From: Paenibacillus silvisoli
GTDB taxonomy: Bacteria; Bacillota; Bacilli; Paenibacillales; Paenibacillaceae
Length of the DNA stretch: 64,000 bases
Direction: 5' to 3'
NCBI RefSeq assembly: GCF_030866765.1
Contig: NZ_CP133017.1
Span: forward strand, 3,020,001 to 3,084,000
Part shown: in pieces, positions 16,797 to 26,050 of the stretch
Layout: each line of letters begins with the position of its first letter
Numbering within the stretch: the stretch's first letter is position 1
Program-made: the position numbers and the translations under genes
The notes under the pieces: model-generated
The model's input: only the letters and a program-made list of their open reading frames with translations
Database searches by the model: none
What the model was told of the DNA's origin: nothing

Positions 16797-17690
16797 GTGA
16801 TGGATACAAAACAGCTCTATGAGTGGTGCAAGGTGCCGGCAGATGCGTTGAGCGAGCATCCGAAGCGGAAAATTCCGTTTCGGCTCGTCAGCGATTCCGC
16901 CGCGATGGGGATGCTCATGGCCAGAGATTTCGCCGATGATATCAAACGGGCGAACGAGGAGGGACGGCCGTTTCGCGCGATTGTCCCCTGCGGGCCGAAG
17001 GCCTGGTATGAGCCGTTCGTCCGCATCGTGAACGAAGAGCGGATTTCGCTGGCGGGCATGACCGTGTTTCATATGGACGAATGCTTGGATTGGGAAGGTA
17101 AGCCGCTCCATCGCGACGATCCTTATCATTTCAGAGTCTTTATGGAGCGTCATTTCTATGGCGGCGTTCGCGCCGAGCTTGCGGTGCCCGAGGATAAGCG
17201 GTATTTTCCGCTTCCTTCCTCGATAGAGCTTATTAAAGCCAAGATCGCCGAGGCTCCGATCGATCTGACGCTCGGGGGCTGGGGGCAGGACGGCCACCTA
17301 GCGTACAACCAGGCCCGAAGACATCCATACAGCGCGATAACGGTCGAGCAGCTGCGCAATTCGGAAATCCGCGTGCAGGATAACAACTGGGATACGATCA
17401 TTGCGCTGGCGCAGCGCACGTACGGAGGCGCTTATCAATTCGTGCCGCCGATGTCGATTACGCTCGGAATGAAAGAGTGTCTGTCCGCGCGAAAGGTGCG
17501 CATCTACAGCGATACCGGCGCATGGAAGCAAACCGCGCTGCGAGTCGCGTTATTCGCGGATGAAACGGCCGAGTATCCGATGACGCTGCTGCAATCCCAT
17601 CCGGACGCCCTCATTACGGCGACGCTGGAAACGGCGTCTCACCCGATCGCCGACCATCCGGAATGGGCGATTAACGGGGTGAACGCATGA
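16797..17690 (+). CDS. NagB/SugarP-isomerase-like protein, divergent
   Basis: A 297-residue member of the glucosamine-6-phosphate deaminase/isomerase fold. The site motifs are recognisable but altered: VFHMDECLDW in place of FHLDEY, and GGWGQDGHLAYNQ in place of the NagB G-x-x-G-x-D-G-H-I-A-F-N-E. The Asp and His of the second motif are kept, while the Glu that ends it is Gln here. It may act on a different phosphosugar or be non-catalytic. First gene of the long plus-strand run, diverging from the AraC regulator. GTG 16797 and ATG 16800 are adjacent, so the start is uncertain by one codon. The kinase gene follows with an ATGA overlap. Confidence 0.75.
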   Translation: MMDTKQLYEWCKVPADALSEHPKRKIPFRLVSDSAAMGMLMARDFADDIKRANEEGRPFRAIVPCGPKAWYEPFVRIVNEERISLAGMTVFHMDECLDWEGKPLHRDDPYHFRVFMERHFYGGVRAELAVPEDKRYFPLPSSIELIKAKIAEAPIDLTLGGWGQDGHLAYNQARRHPYSAITVEQLRNSEIRVQDNNWDTIIALAQRTYGGAYQFVPPMSITLGMKECLSARKVRIYSDTGAWKQTALRVALFADETAEYPMTLLQSHPDALITATLETASHPIADHPEWAINGVNA

Positions 17691-18796
17691 ACGCGCTTCG
17701 TCCCGCTTCAGGCACTAAATATCGGTTTACCCGCTTGATCGGCACGGGAGGCATCGGTTCCGGCATGTTGTTTCAGCTTGCGGAGCCGCATACGCTCAGA
17801 CGGAACGAAAGCAGACTCGGCGTGCTGACGGACAGCCGGGACTTCTGCAAGCTGCACATTATTTGCCATTATCCCGCCGTGCTCCTGGATGAAGCCGATG
17901 TCAACATTTATCCGATCGGCAAAGTCGGCGCCGACGCCGAAGGCTATGCGCTGCTCGCGCTGCTGGAGGATGCCGACATGTCCTTGTCGTTCGTGGACAC
18001 CGTGCGAGAGGCCCGAACGCTGTTCAGCGTCTGCTTTCAATACCCCGATCTGTCCGGAGGAAACATCACAACGTCCAACAGTGCGAGCGGACTCGTGTCG
18101 CCTGCGGATATTCGTCGCGCCTTGGCGCAGCTGCCGCCGGTCGGCAGGAAGGAGCTTGCGCTTGCCGCGCCGGAGGTTCCCCTTGAGGCGCGGATGGCGC
18201 TCCTCACGGAAGCGCGAGCGAGGAAGAGCTTCACGGCCTCATCGGTGCTATCGGGCGAGACGGACGAATTCGCGCGGCTTGGCGGATTTGAGTTGACCGA
18301 TTTGCTGGCGGTCAATCGCGATGAGGCTTGCCGGATCGCCGGGACCGACGAATCGAGCGACGGCGGCGAGATCGCCGAGCGGTGCTATCTGGCGCTGAAG
18401 CTTCGGAATCCGGCGATCCGGTTGATCATGACCGACGGCGCGGCAGGCTGTTACAGCTTTGAGGACGGCATGTCCGTGTTTACCCCGTCGCTGAAGGTGG
18501 ATGCGGTCAGCACCGCGGGAGCAGGCGACGCATTGTTAGGCGGCGTCATCAGCGGCTTGTGCTGCGGACTGCCGTTCATGAAAGCCCGCTCTGCGGACGC
18601 ATATTTCGGCGAAACGCCATTAGATAGCGCTGTTGAGCTAGGCGTTCTGCTAGCCGCGCTATCTGTCACATCGTCGCATTCGATCCATCCGGACGCGGAT
18701 GCAAGGTCGTTAAGACAATTTGCCGGCGAGCATCAGCTGGCGCTAGGTCCATCATTCATGCAGATGCTGCAAGTCGATCAAGCGGAGAGGAGGTAG
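17687..18796 (+). CDS. PfkB-family carbohydrate kinase
   Basis: A 369-residue ribokinase/PfkB-type kinase. The N-terminal glycine turn reads GTGGIGSGMLFQL. YPIGKVGADAEGY is the usual segment near residue 90, and the ATP/anion-hole signature is STAGAGDALLGG (about 275-286), with the catalytic Asp in GAGD. The N-terminus differs from canonical PfkB sequences, so the sugar is unknown. The ATG overlaps the stop of the NagB-like gene (ATGA), tying the two steps together. Confidence 0.85.
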   Translation: MNALRPASGTKYRFTRLIGTGGIGSGMLFQLAEPHTLRRNESRLGVLTDSRDFCKLHIICHYPAVLLDEADVNIYPIGKVGADAEGYALLALLEDADMSLSFVDTVREARTLFSVCFQYPDLSGGNITTSNSASGLVSPADIRRALAQLPPVGRKELALAAPEVPLEARMALLTEARARKSFTASSVLSGETDEFARLGGFELTDLLAVNRDEACRIAGTDESSDGGEIAERCYLALKLRNPAIRLIMTDGAAGCYSFEDGMSVFTPSLKVDAVSTAGAGDALLGGVISGLCCGLPFMKARSADAYFGETPLDSAVELGVLLAALSVTSSHSIHPDADARSLRQFAGEHQLALGPSFMQMLQVDQAERR

Positions 18797-18802
18797 GCGT
18801 CC

Positions 18803-19129
18803 ATGGCCTATAAATTAAGGTTCGTTCAGCGGTTTCACGCCGCGAGCCGCGAAGCGTTCATGGAGCTGGAGCAGCAATTCGCCAAGCTGGAACGGGAGAC
18901 TGCCGAGTTTCCCAAAGGCAGGCGGTATCTCCCTTATAGCGGGAGAGAAGCGATGAACACGCTGATTTGGGAATGCGAGTTCGACTCGCTGGAGGCGGCG
19001 CAGCAAGCCGTCGCTTTTCTGGAGCAGGATGCCCGGCACGAGGAGCTGGCCAAGCGGCAGCTGCCGTATTTTCAAGACTCGTATACGGAAATTTACCGGC
19101 TGCTGGAAGAGGAGGCGGACGTCCGATGA
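18803..19129 (+). CDS. Small protein of NIPSNAP-like / dimeric alpha-beta barrel type
   Basis: A 108-residue cytoplasmic protein with the pattern of a ferredoxin-like dimeric alpha-beta barrel: first strand YKLRFVQRFHAA, a helix (about 15-36), a central strand MNTLIWECEFDSLEAAQQAV typical of NIPSNAP-like proteins, and a last strand with YRLLEEE. Function unknown; related folds bind or isomerise small molecules. AGGAGG precedes the ATG by 7 bases, and its stop overlaps the next start as ATGA, so it belongs to the operon. Confidence 0.6.
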   Translation: MAYKLRFVQRFHAASREAFMELEQQFAKLERETAEFPKGRRYLPYSGREAMNTLIWECEFDSLEAAQQAVAFLEQDARHEELAKRQLPYFQDSYTEIYRLLEEEADVR

Positions 19130-19962
19130 GCGAGCCTTTCCTGCCTATCGAAGCGGTTATTCCGGAGCGCAATATCATTGTTATTTCCCCGCATTACGAC
19201 GATTTCTTGTTCTTTCTTGGCGGCTACGTCGTCGAGCTGAAGGAACGGGGTTTATTGCCTGCGAAGCGGTTTCGCATCGTGAACGTTTTCTCGCGCAGCA
19301 ACTATTTGGCGCATACGGGGAGCGGCAACTTCGACGCAAGCTTGGATCGCCAGAAGCTGGCTACGGGGAAGCGGCTGCTGGAGGATTTGAACTGTATCGA
19401 CGAGCTGCTCGGACCGTTCAACTACGGCTACGAGCTACTCGGCGAGCATGAATGCTTCACGCGGGGCAAGCAGCTGGCGAATAGCGAAATGGAATTTCCG
19501 CACGGGATGTACGGCGATTTCACGGAGCAGGATCACGGCATTTTCGCGCGGATGGTCGCACGCACGAAGGAGTGGGCGGCACTCCCCGATACGGCGCTCG
19601 TGTTTCCGCTGGCCTACAAGGAGCACATCGACCATTTTATCGTGCGCGAAGCTGCCTTGGAAGCGGCGAAGGAGCTGGGCGGCGAAGCGAAGGCAGCGTT
19701 CTATTTTCAAGAGGATAAGCCTTATGGAGGCATTGCGACGGTTGAGGAAGCGGCTCGGATCGAAGCTTGGGTCGAAAGCAATCGGCTGGAGAAGCGAGCG
19801 TACCGCCATCATCCGGGGACGGTTGTGGAATTGGCGTTCAAGCATTATGCCAGCCAAGTGGACGAGGTCTATCGCACCGGCGTGCTGAACAGAGCGGTGA
19901 TATTGAGTACCCAGTATGGAACGGAGACACCTTGCGATCAACTGTATCGATTTCGTTATTAA
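19126..19962 (+). CDS. PIG-L family deacetylase
   Basis: A 278-residue member of the PIG-L/LmbE zinc-dependent deacetylase family, which removes acetyl groups from N-acetyl amino sugars. The first metal motif appears as SPHYDDFLFFLGG (family HPDD, here HYDD, about residues 19-31), and a downstream KEHIDHFIVREA supplies the further metal His. No signal peptide, so it acts in the cytoplasm on an imported sugar. ATG 19126 overlaps the preceding stop. Its position beside NagB-like and GH20-like genes supports an amino-sugar substrate. Confidence 0.85.
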   Translation: MSEPFLPIEAVIPERNIIVISPHYDDFLFFLGGYVVELKERGLLPAKRFRIVNVFSRSNYLAHTGSGNFDASLDRQKLATGKRLLEDLNCIDELLGPFNYGYELLGEHECFTRGKQLANSEMEFPHGMYGDFTEQDHGIFARMVARTKEWAALPDTALVFPLAYKEHIDHFIVREAALEAAKELGGEAKAAFYFQEDKPYGGIATVEEAARIEAWVESNRLEKRAYRHHPGTVVELAFKHYASQVDEVYRTGVLNRAVILSTQYGTETPCDQLYRFRY

Positions 19963-20007
19963 AGCTAGGCTAGGTCGACATGCACGTGATAGAGGAGGCG
20001 TTTGGAC

Positions 20008-23000
20008 GTGAAAAAGCAATACGATATCGAGTATGCCGCGGAGATCGGCGGGGCTTACCCGGACCGATTGAAGACGTTTGCGGGCGGTGGCGCGAAGCTG
20101 AAGCTGTTCTTCGTGCCGAGCGTGAAGCACGGCAGGGAGATCGTCGAGCTGATCCGCCGGACCGGCGTGGCGTACGAGACCGTGACCATTGACCGGGCAT
20201 GGGATTTGAACAAGTGGGGAATCGGCGACTTTTACGATATCCGGGCTTATGTGGACGACCAGCATATCATGTACGACAACCTGGAGAAGGTGCTGACATC
20301 CGATCAGCATTTCGACGTGCTGGTCATTCCGGGCTTGAACGGCTGGGCGCATTTCACGGCGGCGGCAAGAGAAGCGATCCGGCGCAGGGTGGAGGCGGGC
20401 GCAGGACTTGTGCTGATGCGGCCGTTCCATGGGGAAGACAAGCCGAAATCGCCGGAGCTGGAGGCATTGTCGCCGCTCGTTAATCTGTTCGAGGAAGGCT
20501 TCGCCGTCGACAATAACGCGGGCGAGGGCTATCCGAGGGTCCGCTTCGACCTGCTTCGCTCGGATCGGTGGGTTGCGGGCAAGCCGCATTATATAACGAA
20601 AGGCATTCCTTTTGAGCTGCTGCCGTGCGAGGAGTTGGCGTATTATCCGTATCGGGCGGCCGAAGGCGCAGAGGTTCTGCTCGAAACGCCGGATGGGGCG
20701 CCGATCGCCGCCGTCCGCGAGTACGGCAGGGGCAGAGTGGTGGCCTTCGGCTACTATCCGCGCGATATTTTGCCGCAACATAAGGACTTTACCGGCAAGG
20801 AGTCGACCTACGACGCCGTTATCGATAAATGGCAGGGCGTTCGGAGCGGCTCTACGTTCGCCTTTCTTGAATCGTTCTATGAGCTTGCGTTTCGCGGCGT
20901 GGCATGGGCGGCCAAGCGCGAGCCGGAATGCGCGCTTGAGGAGCCGGAACGCGGGGGGCAGGCTTGGCGCATCCGCACATCAGGCGCGACCCCGCCGGAT
21001 GAAATCAGGTATCGCATCAAAAACGCATACGACGATGTTGTCGACGAGGGAATCTGCGAGGACGGCATGCTTCGGCTGGCTGAGGCAACTGCTTTCGGCG
21101 GCGATTTCCGCATCGAGCTAGATGCCTGCGCAGGCGGGAAGCTGCTGGATTTCGCCACGCATAGCTTGTCGCTTCCGCTTGCAGCTTCCATCAGCGATGC
21201 ATCTGTCAGCCGCGAAGCCGTGTCTTGCGGTGAAACCGTCGACGTTGACTTCAAGCTGCAAGGAAGCGGCCCAGGCACGCTTGCCGTGCAGGTGATCGAC
21301 GATTTCGGGCAGGTGCTGCAGCGATCGGAGCATGCCTTCGACAGCGGCGAGACAGCGCTGAGTGCCAGCTATCGCGCGGCTTCCTCGAAATCGATGCATA
21401 TCACCGTTCACGCCGATGTGAAGGTCAACGCTCAGCGAATTCAGCGCTGGTCGTCCGCGCCGATCGTCGTGACGCCGGAACGCCGCCGGATCGACGATTT
21501 CGAAGTGTTTACGGCGCCGCAAAACAGGGGACATGGCGATTTTCTCGGCTTGGTGGGCGAGCTATACCGAGAGCTTGGCATCACCGGCTTGTTCCCGGGC
21601 AGCGCGAAGACGCTGACCATGTCGGGTGCCGGAGGTCTCGGCATTTACTGGTATCACCGGGCCCCTTACGTGGAGCGCAAAGAAAATTATTACCGCACGA
21701 AGGACAAACGCTTTCTCGTCCGCGTTCCGTGCTTGAACGACCCGTCGCTCTGGGAGGAGATGCGTCAGAATATCACGAGCAAGGTGTCGGCGTTCAAAAA
21801 ATTCGGCCCGATCGCTTATTTCGCCAACGACGAAGGCTCGCTCACCTGCTATTCCGACGAGCTCGATCTGTGCTTCTGCCCGCACTGCATGAGGGATATG
21901 CAAGCGTGGCTGAAGCTGGAGTATGCCGATCTCCAGGCGCTTAACCGGTCTTGGGACACCGCGTTTGCCGACTGGAACGACGTCCAGCCATATACGCGTG
22001 AAGAAGCAAGACGCACGACGCGCTATGCGCCATGGGCGGATCACCGCCGGTTCATGGAGGATACGTTCATTGAAGCGTACCGCCGCATTGCGGAAATCGT
22101 CCGACGCGTTGACGAAGGCGGCGTTATCCGGATGTCCGGCTGCCAAGCGTCAACGGCCTACTCCGGCTACGATTACTACCGTCTCCATCAGCATATCGGG
22201 TACTTTGAGGCGTACGGAGTCGGCAACCAGTACGAATTTCACCGTTCCTTTGCCAAATCCGGCACGATTATCGGCGGCTGGTTCGGCTACGGCGTCGACG
22301 GCGTAACCGCGCGGCATAGCGTTTGGCATGCCGTGTATCATGGCTTGACGCTATGCAATTTGTTCTGGGAATTCAGTTTGTTGAATCCCGACTATACGTT
22401 CAGCGCGAGCGCCCGCGATTTCAGCGTGCCGTTCAAGGAAATCCGCGAGTCGGGCATCGGCAAGCTGCTGCTGCACGTCGCTCAGCGCGACCACTGCGGC
22501 ATCGCGATCCACTATTCCATGGCATCCGTTCGCGGTACGAACATTGCTGGAGACAAGACGCGCTTCGAGAAGAACAGGCAAGGCTGGATCGATATGCTGG
22601 AAGACTCCGGCTGCCAGTATGTGTTTCTGGCGACGCAGCAAATCGAGGCGGGCGAGCTGCTGGACCAGGGCTTTAAGCTGCTGGTGCTGCCTTACTCCAT
22701 TGCGCTCAGCTCGCGGGAAACGGAAGCGATTACGCGGTTCGTGCAGGAAGGCGGCGTCGTGATCGGCGATTTCCAAACCGGGCTGATGGATCGGCATTGC
22801 ACGATGCTTGAGCAGGGGCAGCTGGATTCGCTGTTCGGCATCGAGCGTCTATCGACGGAAGCCGAGCCGTTCTATATTAACAATGAATTCGTGCCGAACG
22901 CGGAATTCCCGTATTTCAAGCTGGAGGAAGCGCCGCAGCATGTCCGGTTCGCGGAATTCGGCATTCGTTCGGAGAAAGGCTATCCGGCCTACCGGGACGA

Positions 23001-23793
23001 CTTTATGCGGAAGGTAAGCGCCGTTCACGTGCGCGAATTCGGCGCAGGCAAGGCCGTATACCTAAATCTCGCTTTGTCGGAGTATTCCGAGCAGCGCCGC
23101 GGCCGTGCCGAGGAAGGCGATTCACTGAGGTGGCTGCTCCGCAGGCTGATCGGCTTGTCGGAGGCACGGAAGCCCGCCGAACTGACGCGAGCGGCGGACG
23201 GGACGGCAGCTCATGCCGGCTTCGAAAGCGTCTATTACCGGAACGGCGACGCCGCCTATGCCGCGGTCATTCGGGGCATGAACGGCGATCGGTCGCTCGG
23301 CCATGACGGTCTGGCCGTCGGTGCGGGGAAGAAAGACCAGGAGCAATCGGAGCGGATGCGCTTCACCTTCGCTTCCGCCGCGCATGTGTACGATATCCGC
23401 GAAGGCCGTTATGTAGGCTTTACCGATACGGCGGAGTTCGGGCTCGCCGAAGGCGATACGAAGCTGTTCGCGCTGCTGCCGTGCCGAGTCAGCGGCATTC
23501 GGCTGTCCGCGACAAGCAGCGATTGGAAGCGCGGCGAGGAAGCGAGCGTCTCTATCTCGCTCGAAACGGATGCCGATCCCAATCAGCAATTCGCCAACGT
23601 CATCAGCTTCCATCTGACGGATCCGGACGGCAATCGTCAGTGGCTGTACGACGAGAATTTGCATCTGGAAGGCGCGGCAGCGCATAACCACAAGCTGGAG
23701 ATTCCATTCAGCGAGCGGCCAGGAAACTGGACCGTTACGGCGAGAGATGCAGCGACGGGCGTAACGGCAGCTATTAAAGTAACGATCGGATAA
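20008..23793 (+). CDS. Giant GH42-like multidomain glycan protein
   Basis: A 1261-residue protein without signal peptide. Residues 1-290 resemble a class I amidotransferase/ThuA-like flavodoxin fold (FDVLVIPGLNGWAHF). Beta-sandwich sequence follows to about 490. A GH42-type TIM barrel (about 490-830) has YFANDEGSLTCYSDELDLCFCPHC, where Glu of NDE is the expected acid/base position, and a WxxAFADWNDVQ signature seen in GH42 enzymes. A second amidotransferase-like (trimerisation) domain lies at about 830-1030 (GFKLLVLPYS), then a C-terminal beta domain. GTG 20008 is chosen because AGGAGG lies 9 bases upstream; TTG 20002 is too close. Probably a beta-glycosidase for imported oligosaccharides. 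Confidence 0.75.
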   Translation: MKKQYDIEYAAEIGGAYPDRLKTFAGGGAKLKLFFVPSVKHGREIVELIRRTGVAYETVTIDRAWDLNKWGIGDFYDIRAYVDDQHIMYDNLEKVLTSDQHFDVLVIPGLNGWAHFTAAAREAIRRRVEAGAGLVLMRPFHGEDKPKSPELEALSPLVNLFEEGFAVDNNAGEGYPRVRFDLLRSDRWVAGKPHYITKGIPFELLPCEELAYYPYRAAEGAEVLLETPDGAPIAAVREYGRGRVVAFGYYPRDILPQHKDFTGKESTYDAVIDKWQGVRSGSTFAFLESFYELAFRGVAWAAKREPECALEEPERGGQAWRIRTSGATPPDEIRYRIKNAYDDVVDEGICEDGMLRLAEATAFGGDFRIELDACAGGKLLDFATHSLSLPLAASISDASVSREAVSCGETVDVDFKLQGSGPGTLAVQVIDDFGQVLQRSEHAFDSGETALSASYRAASSKSMHITVHADVKVNAQRIQRWSSAPIVVTPERRRIDDFEVFTAPQNRGHGDFLGLVGELYRELGITGLFPGSAKTLTMSGAGGLGIYWYHRAPYVERKENYYRTKDKRFLVRVPCLNDPSLWEEMRQNITSKVSAFKKFGPIAYFANDEGSLTCYSDELDLCFCPHCMRDMQAWLKLEYADLQALNRSWDTAFADWNDVQPYTREEARRTTRYAPWADHRRFMEDTFIEAYRRIAEIVRRVDEGGVIRMSGCQASTAYSGYDYYRLHQHIGYFEAYGVGNQYEFHRSFAKSGTIIGGWFGYGVDGVTARHSVWHAVYHGLTLCNLFWEFSLLNPDYTFSASARDFSVPFKEIRESGIGKLLLHVAQRDHCGIAIHYSMASVRGTNIAGDKTRFEKNRQGWIDMLEDSGCQYVFLATQQIEAGELLDQGFKLLVLPYSIALSSRETEAITRFVQEGGVVIGDFQTGLMDRHCTMLEQGQLDSLFGIERLSTEAEPFYINNEFVPNAEFPYFKLEEAPQHVRFAEFGIRSEKGYPAYRDDFMRKVSAVHVREFGAGKAVYLNLALSEYSEQRRGRAEEGDSLRWLLRRLIGLSEARKPAELTRAADGTAAHAGFESVYYRNGDAAYAAVIRGMNGDRSLGHDGLAVGAGKKDQEQSERMRFTFASAAHVYDIREGRYVGFTDTAEFGLAEGDTKLFALLPCRVSGIRLSATSSDWKRGEEASVSISLETDADPNQQFANVISFHLTDPDGNRQWLYDENLHLEGAAAHNHKLEIPFSERPGNWTVTARDAATGVTAAIKVTIG

Positions 23794-23819
23794 TCAACTC
23801 GAAAACGGGAGGCTGCGGG

Positions 23820-25853
23820 ATGAATGATTTTTTGACGGCGCATGCGGCTTGGAAAGAGACGGGAAGCCGGCTAACGAAAGATACGGCGATTGATTGCGGA
23901 ATTATATTCGTTCGGGATATGCTGCATGGCGCTGCTGCCAATCAACAGGGGGCAGGCGAGGCGGCATGCAAAACGATCGCTTTTCGGAATGGGGTGCCTG
24001 AATCGGTACGCGCGTTAATCCGGGAGACGCTGCATTGCGAGTATGCCGAGCACGAAGAAGGATACGTCATTCATGCGGACGGGGACGAAGTGACGGTGTA
24101 TGCGGAGCAGGAAAGAGGCTTCATGTACGGCGCGGTCACGTTGTCTAAGCTGGCCGACCGGGGACAAGGCTTTCTTCCCGAAGGCATGCTCTATAATTCT
24201 CCGACTTGTCCGGTAAGAGGGCTGAAGGTCTATTTGCCGACCGAAGAAGATATCCCGTATTTCAAGCGGTTCGTCGATATGCTCGTTCATTTCAAATACA
24301 ACACGGTCGTCATCGAAGTCGGCGGCGCGATGGAATATAAGAAGCATCCGGAGATCAATGAAGGCTGGGTACGCTATTGCGAGGAAATGTACGAATACAG
24401 CGGCAAGACGATCGTGATTCAGGAGAAGACGTTCTCCTGGTACAAAAATTCGATCCATGCCGAGAACGGCGGCGGCCGATTCCTCTCTCAACAGCAGGTT
24501 CGGGAGCTGGTGGGCTATTGCAAGGAGCGGTTGCTTGACGTCATTCCGGAAGTGCCGAGTCTCAGCCACTGCGATTACTTGCTGATCAACCATCCCGAAA
24601 TCAAGGAACGGCATAATGATCCCTACCCGGATACGTACTGCCCGTCCGATGAGCGTTCCTATGAGCTGCTGTTCGACGTGCTGGATGAGGTGCTCGACGT
24701 CTTCCAACCGAAGACCGTCCATATCGGCCATGACGAGCTGTATTCCATCGGGCTCTGCGACAAATGCAAGGGCAAGCCGGCGGAGGAGCTTTATGCCGGA
24801 GATATCAATCGCATCTACGCCTATCTGCGGAAGCGCGGCGTTCAGACGATGCTGTGGAGCGAAAAGCTGTTGAACGCGATCACGTCCGACGGTAAAACCT
24901 ATGGCGGCTCCGAACGGCGGATGGTCGATTACGAAACCGGCGTATACATGGGCGAAACGATCCCGGCGACGTACAAAGCGATCGACCTCGTGCCGCGCGA
25001 CATGCTCATGATGCATTGGTACTGGGGAATCGAGCGTCACTTTGAGCAGTCTTTCTTCGAACGCGGCATGCCCGTTGTCTTCGGCAATTTCGACGGTCCG
25101 TCCTTCGCAGATTGGAGCACGCGTCTAAGGCAAAAGCCGCTCGGCGGCATCATTTCCAACTGGAGCGCGCTGAAAGAAGCGAACCTGCAGCGCAACGGCG
25201 TTCTGTTCTCGATGGCGTACTCGGCGTATTTGTTCTGGCGGGACGTTTACGATGACACGATGCACGAGGAGACGGCGAGCCTCGCGTTCGAGGAGCTGTA
25301 CCGGAATCGCTATCGGGAAGCGCTGCGCAATGCCGCGATCTCGTCCGAATCATCGGGAACCGCCTATGTTGAAGTGCTCCATACGACAGACCACCTCAGA
25401 GAGTATCACCAGTTCGTCGACGGCATCTATTTGGACAATAGCGAGTTCCGGATCGGCGAATACATCCTGGAGTACGAGGACGGCTCGAAAGCCGGCGTGC
25501 CGATCACGTACGGCTTCAACATTTCGAATAAAGACCGGTTCTGGACGCGAAAGCCGGCAAAAGGAGGATCGATTCATACGGCCGCGCAGTACGGCGTCGA
25601 TGCGATTTTGCTGGAAGCGGCGTATACGTCTCTTCCGGTGCAGATCGGAGAAGAAACCTACTATCGGTGGCTGATCGAGAACCCGCATCCGGACCGGACG
25701 ATTACGTCCGTTAGGCTGCTGGTCGATCAACCGGTCGGCGGCAATATTTGGGTCAAGGAATTGAAGCTCGTTCCGGAGCGCGCCGAGGCGCAGTCCGCGG
25801 AACGGAAGGAGCAAATTCGCATTTTGGGCGAAGCGAACTTAGCCTCGAACTAG
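23820..25853 (+). CDS. GH20-like beta-N-acetylhexosaminidase
   Basis: A 677-residue cytoplasmic protein. Residues 1-130 form the alpha/beta pre-domain seen in GH20 enzymes (VTVYAEQERGFMYGAVTL is characteristic). A TIM barrel follows (about 138-470) with HIGHDELYSIG near residue 300, the Asp-Glu pair that in GH20 performs substrate-assisted catalysis using the N-acetyl group. About 200 C-terminal residues form a beta domain. GH20 enzymes release terminal N-acetylglucosamine or N-acetylgalactosamine. A Cys pair (CDKC) just after the catalytic Glu is unusual in my recollection of the family. It lies 26 bases after the GH42-like gene and is followed by a terminator. Confidence 0.82.
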   Translation: MNDFLTAHAAWKETGSRLTKDTAIDCGIIFVRDMLHGAAANQQGAGEAACKTIAFRNGVPESVRALIRETLHCEYAEHEEGYVIHADGDEVTVYAEQERGFMYGAVTLSKLADRGQGFLPEGMLYNSPTCPVRGLKVYLPTEEDIPYFKRFVDMLVHFKYNTVVIEVGGAMEYKKHPEINEGWVRYCEEMYEYSGKTIVIQEKTFSWYKNSIHAENGGGRFLSQQQVRELVGYCKERLLDVIPEVPSLSHCDYLLINHPEIKERHNDPYPDTYCPSDERSYELLFDVLDEVLDVFQPKTVHIGHDELYSIGLCDKCKGKPAEELYAGDINRIYAYLRKRGVQTMLWSEKLLNAITSDGKTYGGSERRMVDYETGVYMGETIPATYKAIDLVPRDMLMMHWYWGIERHFEQSFFERGMPVVFGNFDGPSFADWSTRLRQKPLGGIISNWSALKEANLQRNGVLFSMAYSAYLFWRDVYDDTMHEETASLAFEELYRNRYREALRNAAISSESSGTAYVEVLHTTDHLREYHQFVDGIYLDNSEFRIGEYILEYEDGSKAGVPITYGFNISNKDRFWTRKPAKGGSIHTAAQYGVDAILLEAAYTSLPVQIGEETYYRWLIENPHPDRTITSVRLLVDQPVGGNIWVKELKLVPERAEAQSAERKEQIRILGEANLASN

Positions 25854-25890
25854 TCTGTTTCTTAGATAGCGTGAAAATGATGAGGGACAT

Positions 25891-25926
25891 AAAAAACCGA
25901 CGATTGGCTTTTCGTCGGTTTTTTTC
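25891..25926 (+). terminator. Rho-independent terminator
   Basis: AAAAAACCGACG pairs with CGTCGGTTTTTT across an 11-base loop and continues in T residues. It closes the 16797-25853 operon. No gene is seen between it and 26051. Confidence 0.85.
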
Positions 25927-26050
25927 TATGCTGGGGTCATTCTGAAGCGCCGGAGGTGATTCGGGAAGGGAAGGTTATCAGCAGGTTGTGCGCCGCCTTT
26001 CAAGCGGAGCGGGCATGATGGGGAAGATCAAAGAGCCGAGGAGGAAGAGG

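Noticed and set aside
19435-20781. 448-codon minus-strand frame
   Set aside because: Opposite the PIG-L and GH42-like genes; no motif or ribosome site.
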